A stretch of 14,009 bases of DNA from Wenzhouxiangella sp. (GCA_007127425.1 SKZJ01000315.1:1-14009), one strand, 5' to 3'; shown: positions 1 to 6,289, numbered from the stretch's first letter. A program made the numbers and translations. The notes: a model not told the origin generated them from the letters alone.

Positions 1-135
1 CGTCAATTCCCCGGACAACTGGGCGATGGCATTGCGACGCGACCGCGCCACCGCGGGATTGATCAGGCCTTCCATGCCGGCCTGCTTGAGAAACTGCAAC
101 AAGGCCTCGATCGATCGGGATGTTTCAGAATTCAA
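1..135 (-). CDS. hypothetical protein, N-terminal fragment (runs off window)
   Basis: Only the first 45 codons are inside the window. I chose the TTG start at 135 because a purine-rich AGAGGAG lies eight bases upstream on the minus strand. An in-frame stop lies further upstream, with no ATG in between. The fragment reads LNSETSRSIEALLQF at its start, then continues with a basic stretch (AVARSRRNA) in what looks like an amphipathic helical region. I do not recognise the family. It lies 60 bases downstream of the small membrane protein gene on the same strand and is probably the last visible member of the trpS-led operon. No catalytic motif is visible in this portion. The reading frame is fairly well supported by the ribosome binding site, but the product is unknown. 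Confidence 0.5.
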   Translation of the reverse strand, partial: MNSETSRSIEALLQFLKQAGMEGLINPAVARSRRNAIAQLSGELT

Positions 136-195
136 GGCTCGAGCTCCTCTAGTTGGCCACTGGGGTCATTCAGCTTGCGGCGGCGATCATATCGC

Positions 196-525
196 TCAGC
201 CGCAGCGAGGGGTCACGTTCTCCCGCGGCGTTTTTCCGACCTGCAGGCGCCACCTGACCAGCCAGCACACGCCCATGGCCATGATGAACGTAAGATAGGA
301 AACGGCCACGACAATAATACTCTGGTCCATGCCCTCCATGTCCAGCCAGGTGTGCAGGGCTGCGAACACCACGGCAGCCAGCAGGCAGGCCGCCACGGCC
401 AGCAGGATATCGGCATTGCGCAGTCGGCGTTGCCGGCCCGGTGGTGCGGAAAACCAGAACAGCCACAACATGAAACCGACGACCGGCAGGAGAATCAGGA
501 TATCGACAACAACCGTCACTTGCAT
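196..525 (-). CDS. small integral membrane protein of unknown family (109 aa, three predicted helices)
   Basis: This is a 109-residue protein beginning MQVTVVVDILILLP. Three hydrophobic segments are visible, at about residues 4-26, 39-60 and 69-90. They are separated by a basic loop (PGRQRRLRN, 29-37) and an acidic loop (LDMEGMD, 61-67), and the tail is basic and polar. This suggests the first loop is cytoplasmic and the second periplasmic. I chose the ATG at 525 because the reading frame upstream of it is only a shadow of fluC2. The ATG overlaps the end of fluC2 by 10 bases, a typical translational-coupling arrangement. I recognise no family. Linkage to two fluoride-channel genes makes a role in anion or envelope homeostasis possible, but nothing in the sequence shows this. 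Confidence 0.75.
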   Translation of the reverse strand: MQVTVVVDILILLPVVGFMLWLFWFSAPPGRQRRLRNADILLAVAACLLAAVVFAALHTWLDMEGMDQSIIVVAVSYLTFIMAMGVCWLVRWRLQVGKTPRENVTPRCG

Positions 526-944
526 GGCTTTTCCAGGGTCCTTCTGTCCAGGAGATGACAACCGGCGATAAAGCCGGCCCAGGCGGCGAACAGCCAGAGC
601 ACTAACGAGGCCATCACATAGATCACTGCCAGCATCCATGCATCGGACTCCAGCAAGGTCAGCGTCTCCAGGCTGAAGATCGAAAACGTGGTCAGGCCAC
701 CGCAGAAGCCAGACATCACCGCCGCCTGCACACGCGGGGACGTATACCAGCCGCCCCCGGCGGCACACAGGGCAAACCAGAAACCGATCAGGCCGCAGCC
801 GACGACATTGGCCAGCAGCGTGGGCCAGGGAAAGCCGTCACTGCCCTGCCCGGCCCATGGTAACGAAACCAGGTAGCGACAAAGACCGCCGGCCAGGCTG
901 CCGGCACCGACGGCGACCAGAATCAGAACATCACCACGTCGCAT
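516..944 (-). CDS. crcB: fluoride ion channel subunit FluC/CrcB (second copy)
   Basis: This 142-residue FluC (CrcB) protein belongs to the small four-helix family that forms double-barrelled dimeric channels and exports toxic fluoride from the cytoplasm. Family motifs are visible: GAGSLAGGLCRY (13-24), a pore asparagine in LLANVVG (N46), and the phenylalanine-box/sodium-site region GFCGGLTTFSIFS (79-91) with F87 and F90. Positive charge is concentrated at the N terminus (MRRGD), in the loop after helix 2 (SPRVQ) and at the C terminus (DRRTLEKPCK). Loops 1 and 3 lack basic residues, so an N-in, C-in topology is predicted. The ATG at 944 follows the stop of the first copy after two bases (TGATCATG). 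Length is normal for the family. It probably pairs with the adjacent copy as a heterodimer. Confidence 0.93.
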   Translation of the reverse strand: MRRGDVLILVAVGAGSLAGGLCRYLVSLPWAGQGSDGFPWPTLLANVVGCGLIGFWFALCAAGGGWYTSPRVQAAVMSGFCGGLTTFSIFSLETLTLLESDAWMLAVIYVMASLVLWLFAAWAGFIAGCHLLDRRTLEKPCK

Positions 945-946
945 GA

Positions 947-1354
947 TCAGGCGACCCGCTCCAGCATGAAGTTCCCCATCACCAGCCCGATCGCAGCAGC
1001 CACCAGGCAGCCTGCTGTCGACAGCCCGACATGCGCAAGCGCCAGGCCTGGTCGGCCCTTTCTTGCCAGGAGCAACGTCTGGAGACTGAAGGCGGAAACA
1101 GTTGTGTAACTGCCGAGAAATCCGGTGACCAGCAAGGCCCAGAGCATTGGCTCGTCCTTGCTGCCACTGAGGATCGCAGCCACCAGCCCGATCAACAGGG
1201 CTCCGGAAATATTGACAGTCAGCGTTCCGGCCGGCCAATTGCCATCGTGCCGTCGGTCGATCAGCACGCCCAGACTGTACCGTGCCATGCCGCCCAACGC
1301 GCTGCCGACGGCAACCAGAAAGACGACCGGCAACGATAGTACCTCGTCAGTCAT
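947..1354 (-). CDS. crcB: fluoride ion channel subunit FluC/CrcB (first copy, divergent Phe box)
   Basis: This 135-residue FluC/CrcB homologue lies immediately upstream of a second copy. Motifs are VGSALGGMARY (16-26), GTLTVNISG with pore asparagine N48, and GFLGSYTTVSAFS (78-90). The usual TTFSTFS core reads TTVSAFS here, so the first pore-lining phenylalanine is replaced by V86 while F89 is kept. The charge pattern is the reverse of its partner: an acidic N terminus (MTDE), basic loop 1 (IDRRHDG), acidic loop 2 (SKDEP) and basic loop 3 (ARKGRPG). This predicts N-out orientation. The start at 1354 overlaps the FAH gene stop by 8 bases (ATGACTGA), consistent with coupled translation. It is probably an obligate heterodimer subunit with the downstream copy. 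Confidence 0.92.
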   Translation of the reverse strand: MTDEVLSLPVVFLVAVGSALGGMARYSLGVLIDRRHDGNWPAGTLTVNISGALLIGLVAAILSGSKDEPMLWALLVTGFLGSYTTVSAFSLQTLLLARKGRPGLALAHVGLSTAGCLVAAAIGLVMGNFMLERVA

Positions 1355-2042
1355 GGCCCCCGGCATGAACGGTGAAGGACAATTCCGGCAGGGGGCCAAT
1401 GCGAGCGGTCACGCGATCATCGGGCACCAGGCTGTCGACACCAGCCGGCGTCCCGGTAAAGATGACATCGCCCGGATACAGGGTCACCTCTTCGGACAGC
1501 CGCGCCAGCAATTCGGCGACCGGCCAGATCATGTCGCCGAGAACGGCCTGCTGACGCACCATGCCGTTGACCTGCAATTCGATCACGTCATCGGCCACAG
1601 GCCCTCCCTGTGACAGTGGCAGAACAGCGCCGACCGGCCCCGACTGATCGAAGCCCTTGCTCATTTCCCATGGATGCCCGGCCTGCTTGGCGCGCGTCTG
1701 CACATCGCGCCGGGTCAAATCAACGCCGACGGCGTGGCCATAAATGCAGTTCCCGGCCTGCTCGGGTTGCAGGTGGCGTCCGCCGGCCTTCAGCAGCACC
1801 ACCAGTTCCACCTCGTGATGCAGCGATTCTGTCCGGTCGGGGTACCGGACCGTCCGGTCGTTGCCCAGCGCCGTTGCCGGCTTGCTGAAAAAAACCGGCG
1901 ACCCGGCACGCGGGTCGGCGCCCATCTCGCGGGCATGTTCGGCATAGTTGCGACCCACACACCAGGCGTGACGTACCGGGAAGATACCGCCACCGGCCAC
2001 TATCAGCTCACGCGGCGACCACTCGATCACCCGAACACTCAT
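1347..2042 (-). CDS. fumarylacetoacetate hydrolase (FAH) family protein, FAHD1-like
   Basis: This 231-residue protein shows the FAH C-terminal catalytic fold. Members cleave or decarboxylate acidic 2-keto compounds such as acylpyruvates, fumarylpyruvate or oxaloacetate using a divalent metal. Visible signatures are [13 protein letters not shown] (28-40), FFSKPATAL (51-59), HHEVELVV (75-82, with candidate metal ligands E77 and E79), GVDLTRRD (106-113, third ligand candidate D108), SKGFD (128-132, candidate catalytic K129) and [13 protein letters not shown] (190-202). The length suits a single-domain FAHD1-type enzyme. The ATG overlaps the trpS stop by 4 bases (ATGA), and the stop overlaps the fluC1 start. 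Substrate cannot be read from sequence. Its position between trpS and fluoride channels gives no pathway hint. Confidence 0.88.
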   Translation of the reverse strand: MSVRVIEWSPRELIVAGGGIFPVRHAWCVGRNYAEHAREMGADPRAGSPVFFSKPATALGNDRTVRYPDRTESLHHEVELVVLLKAGGRHLQPEQAGNCIYGHAVGVDLTRRDVQTRAKQAGHPWEMSKGFDQSGPVGAVLPLSQGGPVADDVIELQVNGMVRQQAVLGDMIWPVAELLARLSEEVTLYPGDVIFTGTPAGVDSLVPDDRVTARIGPLPELSFTVHAGGHD

Positions 2043-3049
2043 CCGAGGCCCTGAATGCCGACGGCCCCGCGCAACTCGGCGATAAAGGAGCGGGAAATCT
2101 CGCGGGCGCGCTCGGCACCACGCCGCAATTCCTTCTCGACTTTCTCCGGGTTGTTGATCAGCGCCTCGTAGCGTTCACGCGGCGCTTCCAGTTCGGCATT
2201 GATCAGTTCGAACAATTGCTGCTTGACCTCGCCCCAGGCAATGCCGTCGGCAAAGGCCTTCCGCATGGCTTGACGCTGGGCCGGCGTCGCGAAGGCAGCG
2301 TAGACCGAGTACACCGCGGCGTTGTCCGGATCCTTCGGCTCGCCAGGCTCGAGCGAGTTGGTCTTGATCTTCATGATCGCCTTCCTGAGCTTCTTCTCCG
2401 GCAGCCACAGCGGAATGGTGTTGTCGTAACTCTTCGACATCTTGCGGCCGTCCGTTCCCGGCAGCGTGGCGACATGCTCGTCCACCTCGGCCTCGGGAAG
2501 CACAAAATGATCGCCGTAGCGGTGATTGAAGCGCTGGGCAATATCGCGCGCCATCTCAAGATGCTGCACCTGATCCTTGCCGACCGGGACGCGCTGGGCG
2601 TTGAACATCAGGATGTCGGCGGCCATCAGCACCGGGTAGCAAAACAGCCCCATGGTGATGCCGTAATCCGGATCCTCCCCGGTTTTGGCATTCTCATCGA
2701 CCGCCGCCTTGTAGGCGTGCGCACGATTCATCAACCCCTTGGCCGTCACACAGGTGAGCAGCCAGGTCAGCTCGGGAATCTCCGGGATATCGGACTGGCG
2801 ATAGAACACCGAGCGACTGGTATCCAGGCCCAGCGCCAGCCAGGTCGCGGCAATTTCCAGCGTCGATTGCCTGACCCGGTGCGGGTCCTCGCACTTGACC
2901 AGCGCATGGTAATCGGCAAGAAAGTAGAACGAGTCAGTGTCGGCGTCACGACTGGCTGCAATCGCCGGCTTGATCGCGCCGACGTAGTTGCCCAGATGCG
3001 GAGTCCCGGTCGTGGTAATTCCGGTGAGAACGCGCGTATTGGCTGTCAT
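2039..3049 (-). CDS. trpS: tryptophan--tRNA ligase
   Basis: This is a class Ic aminoacyl-tRNA synthetase that charges tRNA-Trp with tryptophan in the cytosol. The 336-residue length matches bacterial TrpRS. It carries the HIGH-equivalent TPHLGN (16-21), the typical insert [20 protein letters not shown] (141-160) and the KMSKS loop (203-207) in [10 protein letters not shown]. The ATG at 3049 starts [15 protein letters not shown], the expected family N terminus; upstream in-frame methionines only add non-conserved residues. It appears to head a minus-strand operon: its stop overlaps the FAH gene start by 4 bases. A TACAAT hexamer at 3081-3086 on the minus strand could be its -10 element, but no convincing -35 is visible. 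It is divergent from the RuBisCO-like gene across 136 bases. Confidence 0.97.
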   Translation of the reverse strand: MTANTRVLTGITTTGTPHLGNYVGAIKPAIAASRDADTDSFYFLADYHALVKCEDPHRVRQSTLEIAATWLALGLDTSRSVFYRQSDIPEIPELTWLLTCVTAKGLMNRAHAYKAAVDENAKTGEDPDYGITMGLFCYPVLMAADILMFNAQRVPVGKDQVQHLEMARDIAQRFNHRYGDHFVLPEAEVDEHVATLPGTDGRKMSKSYDNTIPLWLPEKKLRKAIMKIKTNSLEPGEPKDPDNAAVYSVYAAFATPAQRQAMRKAFADGIAWGEVKQQLFELINAELEAPRERYEALINNPEKVEKELRRGAERAREISRSFIAELRGAVGIQGLG

Positions 3050-3185
3050 GGATGAGTTTCTGAAGTGGTCTGAATGCGCTATTGTAAGCTGGGTCAGTTG
3101 CGAGTTGGCTTCTGCAGGCCCACGCCGGCCAAGGCTGCAACTGAAAGCCATCCCGACCGCATTCGCGAGCCACGGTAGCCCAGGC

Positions 3186-4328
3186 ATGGACACAGATTTC
3201 ATAAAAGCCACCTACATCGCGACCCGACCGGATCGCGATCCGGAAGAGTTGGCGGAGAACATCGCCCGCGAGCAAAGCCTGGAGCTGACTCGCTCGCTCA
3301 TTCCGGAGCCCATCGCCGAGCGGCTGCTTGGCCGTATCCTGTCGGTCACGGAACTCGATGCCCAGCATTGGCAATTGGAGCTCCGGTACCCGGCCGAGCT
3401 CGCCAGCGGCCAGGTCGGCCAGCTGCTCCACCTGGTTTACGGCAACGTATCGTTCTATCCTCGCATTCGCCTGGTCGACCTGGCCCTGTCCGAGACATTG
3501 CTCGCCGCCCTGCCCGGCCCGGCGGCCGGCATTCCCGGCATTCGCGCCTGGACCGGCATCGACGATCGCGCGCTGTTGATGACGGTACTCAAGCCGCGCG
3601 GATCGGATCCCGCCGATCTCGCCCGTCTGGCCGAGCGCTTCGCCGGTGCCGGCGGCGACATCGTCAAGGACGACCAGAACCTCGTCGAAAGAGAGATCGG
3701 TGAATTCAGAAAACGCATCACTTTATGTTCAGAAGCTATTGATAATGCGTCACAAAAAAGCGGCCACCAATGCCTGTACCTGCCGCATGTCGCCGGCAGC
3801 GGCTCACACTTGCATCATCAACTGGATCACGTCGCACAACTTGGACTGGGCGGTGTGGTGATGTGCCCGTGGGTCGTCGGGCTGGAGACGGCCGCGACAG
3901 CCGCTCGAGAACACGGTCTGATGTGGCTGGCCCACCCCGCCGTGGCCGGCGTTTTCACCGAAGCGGCTGACCACGGTATCGCCACGCCCGTGCTGCTGGG
4001 CACACTGGTACGCCTGGCCGGTGCCGACATCAGCATTTTTCCCGGCAGCGGCGGACGAATCACTTCCCACCACGCCAGCGATGAAGCAGCCACCTGCGCG
4101 GCATTGGCCGGCCCGCTCGGAACCCTGCGCCCCAGCCTGCCCTGCACCGGCGGCGGCAAGACACTGGAACAGGCCCCGGAAATTGCCCGCCAGTACGGAC
4201 CGGACTGCGCCGTGCTAGTCGGTGGCGATCTGATCGGACGTGGAGAAGGGCTTGAATCGGCCGTGCGCGATACGGTGGCGCGGTTCGGCTCGGTGAGCGG
4301 TGGGACAGGAACGGTCAGTCCAGGCTGA
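3186..4328 (+). CDS. RuBisCO-like protein (form IV type)
   Basis: This 380-residue protein has both RuBisCO large-chain domains: an N-terminal alpha/beta domain (about 1-125, with GNVSF at 86-90) and a TIM-barrel domain. Landmarks are TVLKPRG (133-139, K136 matching RuBisCO K175), IVKDDQNL (159-166, matching the K201-D-D-E204 metal site but with Q164 for E204), a histidine at 250 (AHPAVAGVF, matching H294), FPGSGGRI (285-292), TGGGK (321-325) and VGGD (345-348). The loop-6 lysine context GTVVGK is not present. With the missing metal glutamate, CO2 fixation is unlikely. Form IV proteins instead act as enolases or isomerases, for example in methylthioadenosine salvage, or on other keto-sugar phosphates. 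No salvage gene is nearby, so the substrate is unknown. I chose the ATG at 3186 because homology begins at FIKATY; no strong ribosome binding site precedes it. Confidence 0.88.
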   Translation: MDTDFIKATYIATRPDRDPEELAENIAREQSLELTRSLIPEPIAERLLGRILSVTELDAQHWQLELRYPAELASGQVGQLLHLVYGNVSFYPRIRLVDLALSETLLAALPGPAAGIPGIRAWTGIDDRALLMTVLKPRGSDPADLARLAERFAGAGGDIVKDDQNLVEREIGEFRKRITLCSEAIDNASQKSGHQCLYLPHVAGSGSHLHHQLDHVAQLGLGGVVMCPWVVGLETAATAAREHGLMWLAHPAVAGVFTEAADHGIATPVLLGTLVRLAGADISIFPGSGGRITSHHASDEAATCAALAGPLGTLRPSLPCTGGGKTLEQAPEIARQYGPDCAVLVGGDLIGRGEGLESAVRDTVARFGSVSGGTGTVSPG

Positions 4329-4701
4329 CCGGCTTCATGGCGTCGTCCACCGCCACCATCACCAACGTTCCCTCGATGGCCAGTTCCTGGGTACTGGTAC
4401 GGGCGTCTTCCTGCAGGATTTTCACATTGACGGTCATCGAACTGCGACCCACGCGCACGACCTCCCCCACCAACTCTACGATGGCGCCTTCGGGGATGGG
4501 TACCTTGAAGTCGACCCGGTCCATCGAGACAGTCACTACCTGGCAACGTGCGTAACGTGTAGCGGTCAGGAAAGCAGCTTCGTCCATCCAGTGCAGCGCC
4601 GTACCGCCATAAAGCGTACCGATGGGATTGGTGTCATGGGGAAACACCAGCTTGGTGATCCGTGTGCAAGATTGCTCAATTCTCGATGTTTTTTCGCTCA
4701 T
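4315..4701 (-). CDS. acyl-CoA thioesterase, hot-dog fold (YciA/ACOT-like)
   Basis: This 128-residue single hot-dog domain protein is expected to hydrolyse acyl-CoA thioesters in the cytosol. The diagnostic segment is HDTNPIGTLYGG (22-33) followed by HWMDEAAF (37-44), the conserved helix of this family with its acidic residues. A beta-rich C-terminal half contains DFKVPIPEG (64-72) and VVRVGRSSMTV (81-91). I chose the ATG at 4701 because upstream in-frame sequence crosses the ahpD terminator. There is no Shine-Dalgarno sequence, and a TATACT hexamer (4710-4715, minus strand) sits only eight bases before the start, so the mRNA may be leaderless. Its 3' end overlaps the RuBisCO-like gene tail-to-tail by 14 bases. 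Chain-length preference cannot be inferred. Confidence 0.9.
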   Translation of the reverse strand: MSEKTSRIEQSCTRITKLVFPHDTNPIGTLYGGTALHWMDEAAFLTATRYARCQVVTVSMDRVDFKVPIPEGAIVELVGEVVRVGRSSMTVNVKILQEDARTSTQELAIEGTLVMVAVDDAMKPVSLD

Positions 4702-4707
4702 GGGGCC

Positions 4708-4716
4708 AAGTATAGC
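4708..4716 (-). promoter_or_regulatory. candidate -10 element for the thioesterase gene
   Basis: On the minus strand the bases just before the thioesterase ATG read GCTATACTTGGCCCCATG. TATACT (4710-4715) matches five of six bases of the sigma-70 -10 consensus. Transcription would begin close to the A of the start codon. The -35 position falls in the upstream terminator and matches poorly, so this is a tentative call. Confidence 0.35.
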
Positions 4717-4724
4717 GGTCTCAG

Positions 4725-4754
4725 AAAAAAAACGGCCCCGCGTGAGCAGGGCCG
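4725..4754 (-). terminator. intrinsic terminator of the ahpC-ahpD unit
   Basis: A stem of CGGCCC (4733-4738) pairs with GGGCCG (4749-4754). It continues inward, after one C-A mismatch, with two more G-C pairs and a GTGA loop. On the minus strand it is followed directly by eight T residues (4732-4725). It lies about 50 bases after the ahpD stop and 24 bases before the thioesterase start, separating the two transcription units. Confidence 0.88.
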
Positions 4755-4804
4755 AATGCAGGTTGAGGTTTGGGGCACCTTCAACCGCTGGAGGATTCAA
4801 TGGT

Positions 4805-5359
4805 TCAGGCGGCCGCTTGCACGCCAACTGCCTGTTCCGCATCCATCACTGCGGCAACGCCATGGATGACCGACGCGATACGGACCGCGTGCTGGATCAC
4901 TTCAGATGAAACACCGGCCTGCTTCAGGACCCGTTCATGGCTGTCAATACACATACCGCAGCCGTTGATGGCAGAAACAGCCAGCGACATCAGCTCAAAA
5001 TCGGCCTTGTCGATACCGGGGTTGCCAATAACGCTCATGCGCAGCCGGGCCGGCAGCTTGCCGTATTCCTCATTCGAAGCGAGGTGGATGAAACGGTAGT
5101 AGATATTGTTCATGCCCATGATCGCCGCGGCCGCACGTGATGCATTCATCCAGGCTTCGTCCAGATGCTGGGACGCCTCGGATTCAATCAGGGCGATCAG
5201 TTCCGCGTTCCGGCTGGCACGTGCCGTGGCCAGCGCCGTTCCGAAAATCTGGTCGGCGCTCATGCCGTCGGCGCGCTCCGGGTCGAGCACATTGCCGATA
5301 TTGATGCGCAGATCCTTGGCGTAATCGGGAATTCGTTGTTTGATCGTATCAATACTCAT
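4805..5359 (-). CDS. ahpD: alkyl hydroperoxidase AhpD, carboxymuconolactone decarboxylase family
   Basis: This 184-residue AhpD-type protein is an all-helical thiol-disulfide reductase that regenerates oxidised AhpC. The redox centre CGMCIDSHE gives C134-X2-C137 and H141, with the upstream acidic residue E122 in KADFELMSLAVSAINGC as part of the proton relay known for the family. Length matches AhpD (about 175-185). The start MSIDTIKQRIPDYAKDLR is typical, and a GAGG lies nine bases upstream. It is co-directional with ahpC across a 150-base spacer full of hairpins and is followed by a strong terminator. The AhpC-AhpD pairing, without AhpF, implies AhpD is the reductant supplying electrons to this peroxiredoxin, probably via a lipoyl or thioredoxin-type donor. 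Confidence 0.95.
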   Translation of the reverse strand: MSIDTIKQRIPDYAKDLRINIGNVLDPERADGMSADQIFGTALATARASRNAELIALIESEASQHLDEAWMNASRAAAAIMGMNNIYYRFIHLASNEEYGKLPARLRMSVIGNPGIDKADFELMSLAVSAINGCGMCIDSHERVLKQAGVSSEVIQHAVRIASVIHGVAAVMDAEQAVGVQAAA

Positions 5360-5404
5360 GAAAAATGCCTCGCGGGTTCAGGGTGCGGAATTCTCGGGTC
5401 AGAT

Positions 5405-5437
5405 CTTCAGGATAAGCCGCGCCTGAAGCGCGGCTTT
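5405..5437. repeat. hairpin repeat copy 1 in ahpC-ahpD spacer
   Basis: AAGCCGCGC (5414-5422) pairs with GCGCGGCTT (5428-5436), nine perfect base pairs around a five-base loop. An alternative seven-pair stem, CTTCAGG (5405-5411) with CCTGAAG (5422-5428), uses overlapping bases and excludes the first. The 28 bases at 5410-5437 are related to 5455-5482. No T run follows on either strand, so it is not a classical terminator. Confidence 0.7.
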
Positions 5438-5449
5438 GCTGCGTGGGAG

Positions 5450-5489
5450 GTCCCGGATAAGCCATGCCGGGGGCATGGCTTTCCGGGAC
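5450..5489. repeat. hairpin repeat copy 2 in ahpC-ahpD spacer
   Basis: GTCCCGGA (5450-5457) and AAGCCATGCC (5459-5468) pair with GGCATGGCTT (5472-5481) and TCCGGGAC (5482-5489). The result is an 18-pair stem with one bulged T and a GGG loop. The inner part matches copy 1, with AT pairs replaced by GC pairs on both arms. This strongly suggests that the fold itself is conserved. Confidence 0.75.
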
Positions 5490-5516
5490 GGCCTGATTGG
5501 TGAGCCCAATCAGGCC
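5490..5516. repeat. hairpin spanning the ahpC stop codon
   Basis: GGCCTGATTGG (5490-5500) pairs perfectly with CCAATCAGGCC (5506-5516) around a five-base loop. The right arm includes the ahpC stop (5510-5512). No T run follows on the minus strand; the second hairpin starts immediately afterwards. A role in protecting the ahpC 3' end or setting the ahpC:ahpD ratio is an inference. Confidence 0.6.
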
Positions 5517-6049
5517 GCCTTGAGGACGTCGTCGCCCGGCTGCCAGTTGCAGGGGCACAGCTCGTCGGTTTGCAGCGCGTCGAGAATGCGCAGCACTTCC
5601 TTCGGGTTGCGACCAACGCTCATGTCGGTCACCGAGACGTGACGAATGATGCCCTGCGGATCGACCAGGAAAGTTGCACGGTTGGCCACACCCTCTTCCG
5701 GGTGCAGAATGCCCAGCTCCGCGCTCAGTTCCCGCTTGACGTCAGCCAGCATCGGGATCTTGAGGTCCTTCAGCTCATCATGATGCTGACGCCAGGCCAG
5801 GTGCACGAACTCGGTATCGGTGCTGGCGGCCAGGACCTGGCAGTCACGATCGGCAAACTCGTCGGACAGGTCGCTGAAGGCCTTGATCTCGGTCGGGCAG
5901 ACAAAGGTGAAGTCCTTCGGGTAGAAGAACACAAGCTGCCACTTGCCTTCGTAGCTGCTGTTCTCGATCTCGGTGAAGGCTGACTCCATTTGCGTATCGA
6001 CAGTGGCTTTCAGCTTGTAGTTGGGGAACTTGTCACCAATCGTCAACAT
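5510..6049 (-). CDS. ahpC: alkyl hydroperoxide reductase / typical 2-Cys peroxiredoxin AhpC
   Basis: This 179-residue peroxiredoxin reduces hydrogen peroxide and organic hydroperoxides in the cytosol. The peroxidatic cysteine is C51 in FYPKDFTFVCPTE (42-54), with the conserved arginine R124 in VANRATF. The resolving cysteine lies in the C-terminal LCPCNW (164-169; C165 and C167 are both present). Length is typical of AhpC. The ATG at 6049 has a strong AAGGAGA ten bases upstream. It is followed by ahpD and is divergent from oxyR. This is the classic arrangement in which AhpD recycles AhpC and OxyR activates the pair. An extra cysteine, C70, is visible. The doublet C165/C167 leaves open which one resolves. 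Confidence 0.97.
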   Translation of the reverse strand: MLTIGDKFPNYKLKATVDTQMESAFTEIENSSYEGKWQLVFFYPKDFTFVCPTEIKAFSDLSDEFADRDCQVLAASTDTEFVHLAWRQHHDELKDLKIPMLADVKRELSAELGILHPEEGVANRATFLVDPQGIIRHVSVTDMSVGRNPKEVLRILDALQTDELCPCNWQPGDDVLKAA

Positions 6050-6058
6050 CTTGAAACT

Positions 6059-6065
6059 TCTCCTT
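6059..6065 (-). promoter_or_regulatory. ribosome binding site of ahpC
   Basis: AAGGAGA on the minus strand is an almost perfect Shine-Dalgarno sequence at suitable distance from the ahpC ATG. It contrasts with the absence of one before oxyR and the thioesterase gene. Confidence 0.8.
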
Positions 6066-6086
6066 TTATTGGGTTCAAACGGGCAT

Positions 6087-6113
6087 AAAAAAGGGACGCG
6101 TTACTGCGCGTCC
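6087..6113 (-). terminator. terminator-like hairpin in the ahpC leader
   Basis: GGACGCG (6094-6100) pairs with CGCGTCC (6107-6113) around a six-base loop. On the minus strand it is followed by one C and six T residues. This has intrinsic-terminator form and sits about 40 bases upstream of the ahpC start, between gene and presumed promoter. It could attenuate ahpC transcription, stop antisense transcripts coming from within oxyR, or act as a 5' stabilising stem. The sequence alone does not decide. Confidence 0.6.
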
Positions 6114-6121
6114 GCTCAACT

Positions 6122-6150
6122 TATGTAGGGGCAAAGCCGCCGGTTCACAA
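6122..6150 (-). promoter_or_regulatory. candidate ahpC promoter
   Basis: On the minus strand TTGTGA (6150-6145) and TACATA (6127-6122) are separated by exactly 17 bases, upstream of ahpC. Match to the sigma-70 consensus is moderate, as expected for an activator-dependent promoter. The start would fall near 6115, just before the leader hairpin. Confidence 0.35.
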
Positions 6151-6165
6151 ATTGATTCTGACAAT
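6151..6165. promoter_or_regulatory. weak OxyR-like dyad next to the ahpC -35 element
   Basis: ATTG-N7-CAAT is an inverted repeat with the same arm and spacer lengths as the OxyR core ATAG-N7-CTAT. It directly abuts the proposed -35 element of ahpC, where activating OxyR usually binds. It is only a partial consensus match, so this is a candidate. Confidence 0.3.
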
Positions 6166-6274
6166 CGCCTTGATGCGTTTCCCGAATGCATGTCCGATAC
6201 ACGGATGAGTCCCGGTCCGGCCCTCTTGAAGTACAAAACCTCATCGAACAACCACAGATGCCCCCATCGATCCG

Positions 6275-6289
6275 ATAGAATTCATCTAT
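6275..6289. promoter_or_regulatory. OxyR-like operator overlapping the oxyR start codon
   Basis: ATAGAATTCATCTAT has both ATAG and CTAT tetranucleotides with the seven-base spacing of the OxyR consensus. It is also a perfect five-base-arm palindrome (ATAGA/TCTAT). The right arm includes the first two bases of the oxyR ATG. This fits negative autoregulation. The same bases contain TAGAAT (6276-6281), a good -10 match. Confidence 0.5.

Noticed and set aside
21..60. GGGCGATGGCATT resembling the start of a fluoride riboswitch
   Set aside because: It lies on the strand opposite to the genes, inside the partial coding region, and downstream of the fluC genes. The rest of the riboswitch fold is not visible.
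2216..3055. Long plus-strand open frame of 279 codons
   Set aside because: It is antisense to the clearly identified trpS, is rich in Arg, Gly and Leu without domain motifs, and is a shadow frame typical of GC-rich DNA.
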